Shown piece after piece: positions 63,548 to 64,000 of a stretch of DNA of 64,000 nucleotides. Source of the stretch: Galdieria partita (taxonomy: Eukaryota; Rhodophyta; Bangiophyceae; Galdieriales; Galdieriaceae); the NCBI GenBank assembly GCA_025991245.1, contig BQMJ01000064.1:62001-126000 (forward strand). Reading direction: 5' to 3'. Below the pieces are notes generated by a model, which was given only the letters and a program-made list of their open reading frames with translations, had not been told where the DNA came from and did no database searches. Position 1 is the stretch's first letter. Each line of letters starts with the position of its first letter. The position numbers and the translations under genes were made by a program.

Positions 63548-64000
63548 ATGGCGCTCTTGTCAGACAGACTTAGACTTGGTTTTCTGTATATTCCCTTACG
63601 TACAACATATGCACTAAAGAGCCATACGAGTTGTCAATGTTGTCACAGTTATAAGCAATGTAGAGCCTTTTGGAAAGATAAGAATAAGACAAAACAACCG
63701 TGTCATCGTTCATTCTTCAACCAGACCAAAAGAGGAAGCAAACGCTTTTTCACGATATATTCAACGGCCAGTAGTCAATCAAAAAATGAAAGCGAGTCTT
63801 TGGAAAGTTCTAGTAAAAATCTTCGACCTCCGTTTAAGAGATTAAAGAAAGCAGATGCTTCACAGGATACCTCGTCGGGGGGATATATAGTTCTCTCTTC
63901 AAAAGAACGCAGAATGTTGAGTTTCATCAGGGAATCTAAGCCTCAGGAAGCTTATAAATTATTTTTACGCCATACCAAGCTGACTATAACAACTCCTACT
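63548..64000 (+). CDS. N-terminal part of an unidentified, probably organelle-targeted protein
   Basis: From ATG 63548 the frame stays open to the window edge, 151 residues. MALLSDRLRLGFLYIPLRTT and RSFFNQTKRGSKRFFTIYST are Arg/Ser/Lys-rich and free of acidic residues, as in plastid or mitochondrial presequences. CQCCHSYKQC is a Cys cluster in this leader. After a Ser/Glu linker it reads LSSKERRMLSFIRESKPQEA then YKLFLR. The helix at the end could begin a repeat protein such as a PPR family member, but too little is visible. It diverges from the upstream orphan with an 81-bp gap. Confidence 0.6.
   Translation, partial: MALLSDRLRLGFLYIPLRTTYALKSHTSCQCCHSYKQCRAFWKDKNKTKQPCHRSFFNQTKRGSKRFFTIYSTASSQSKNESESLESSSKNLRPPFKRLKKADASQDTSSGGYIVLSSKERRMLSFIRESKPQEAYKLFLRHTKLTITTPT

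Overview
The window is nuclear DNA from a compact, intron-containing eukaryotic genome. It is AT-rich and gene-dense (about 45 genes in 64 kb). Introns are short, mostly 45-65 nt, with GTAAGT-like donors. The mix of nuclear-envelope, Mediator/SAGA/Pol II and splicing genes with plastid-type proteins (plastid terminal oxidase, VIPP1, YbeY) indicates a photosynthetic eukaryote. Gene density, intron size and composition fit a cyanidialean red alga, most likely Galdieria. This assignment is inference from architecture and protein content, since no database search was possible.

Layout. 0-6 kb: a partial gene, SRP68, mitochondrial GrpE, an MFS carrier and a basic protein tightly packed on the minus strand, then FAM98. 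6-20 kb: an RNF5/RNF185-type RING ligase, a very large multi-exon Nup188-like nucleoporin, YbeY, a complex I LYR subunit, plastid terminal oxidase, MED10, a glutathionyl-hydroquinone reductase and a tiny membrane protein. 20-33 kb: MFS carrier, SMU1 splicing factor, SLC25A32-type carrier, O-fucosyltransferase-like protein, CTP-type lipid kinase, adenylate kinase, a nucleolar-type basic protein, OMA1, an orphan, cyclin L. 33-46 kb: fumarylacetoacetase, NOG1, cyanase, aldo/keto reductase, Golgi CASP, VIPP1 and a MAPKK-like kinase. 46-47.4 kb: the only large gene-free stretch. 47-64 kb: a small membrane protein, an OTU protease, a coiled-coil protein, then a run of nuclear machinery (RPB11, SAGA Ada1-like, RFC3, RPB3, CAF-1 p60, Ima1/Samp1-like inner nuclear membrane protein), plus TVP38, SSX2IP/Msd1-like protein, MEMO1, a large orphan and a partial gene.

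Compaction is the main theme. Convergent genes often end within 10-40 bp of each other. In three cases the opposite-strand stop codons overlap or abut. Several divergent pairs have start codons 18-50 bp apart. Four introns are best explained as GC-AG introns, and one candidate intron is only 24 nt long.

I saw no transposon, provirus, CRISPR array, rRNA or convincing tRNA. Exon joins were worked out by hand from splice signals and reading frame, so individual boundaries may be off by a few bases. Many first in-frame codons were not ATG, so starts were moved to the first plausible ATG.
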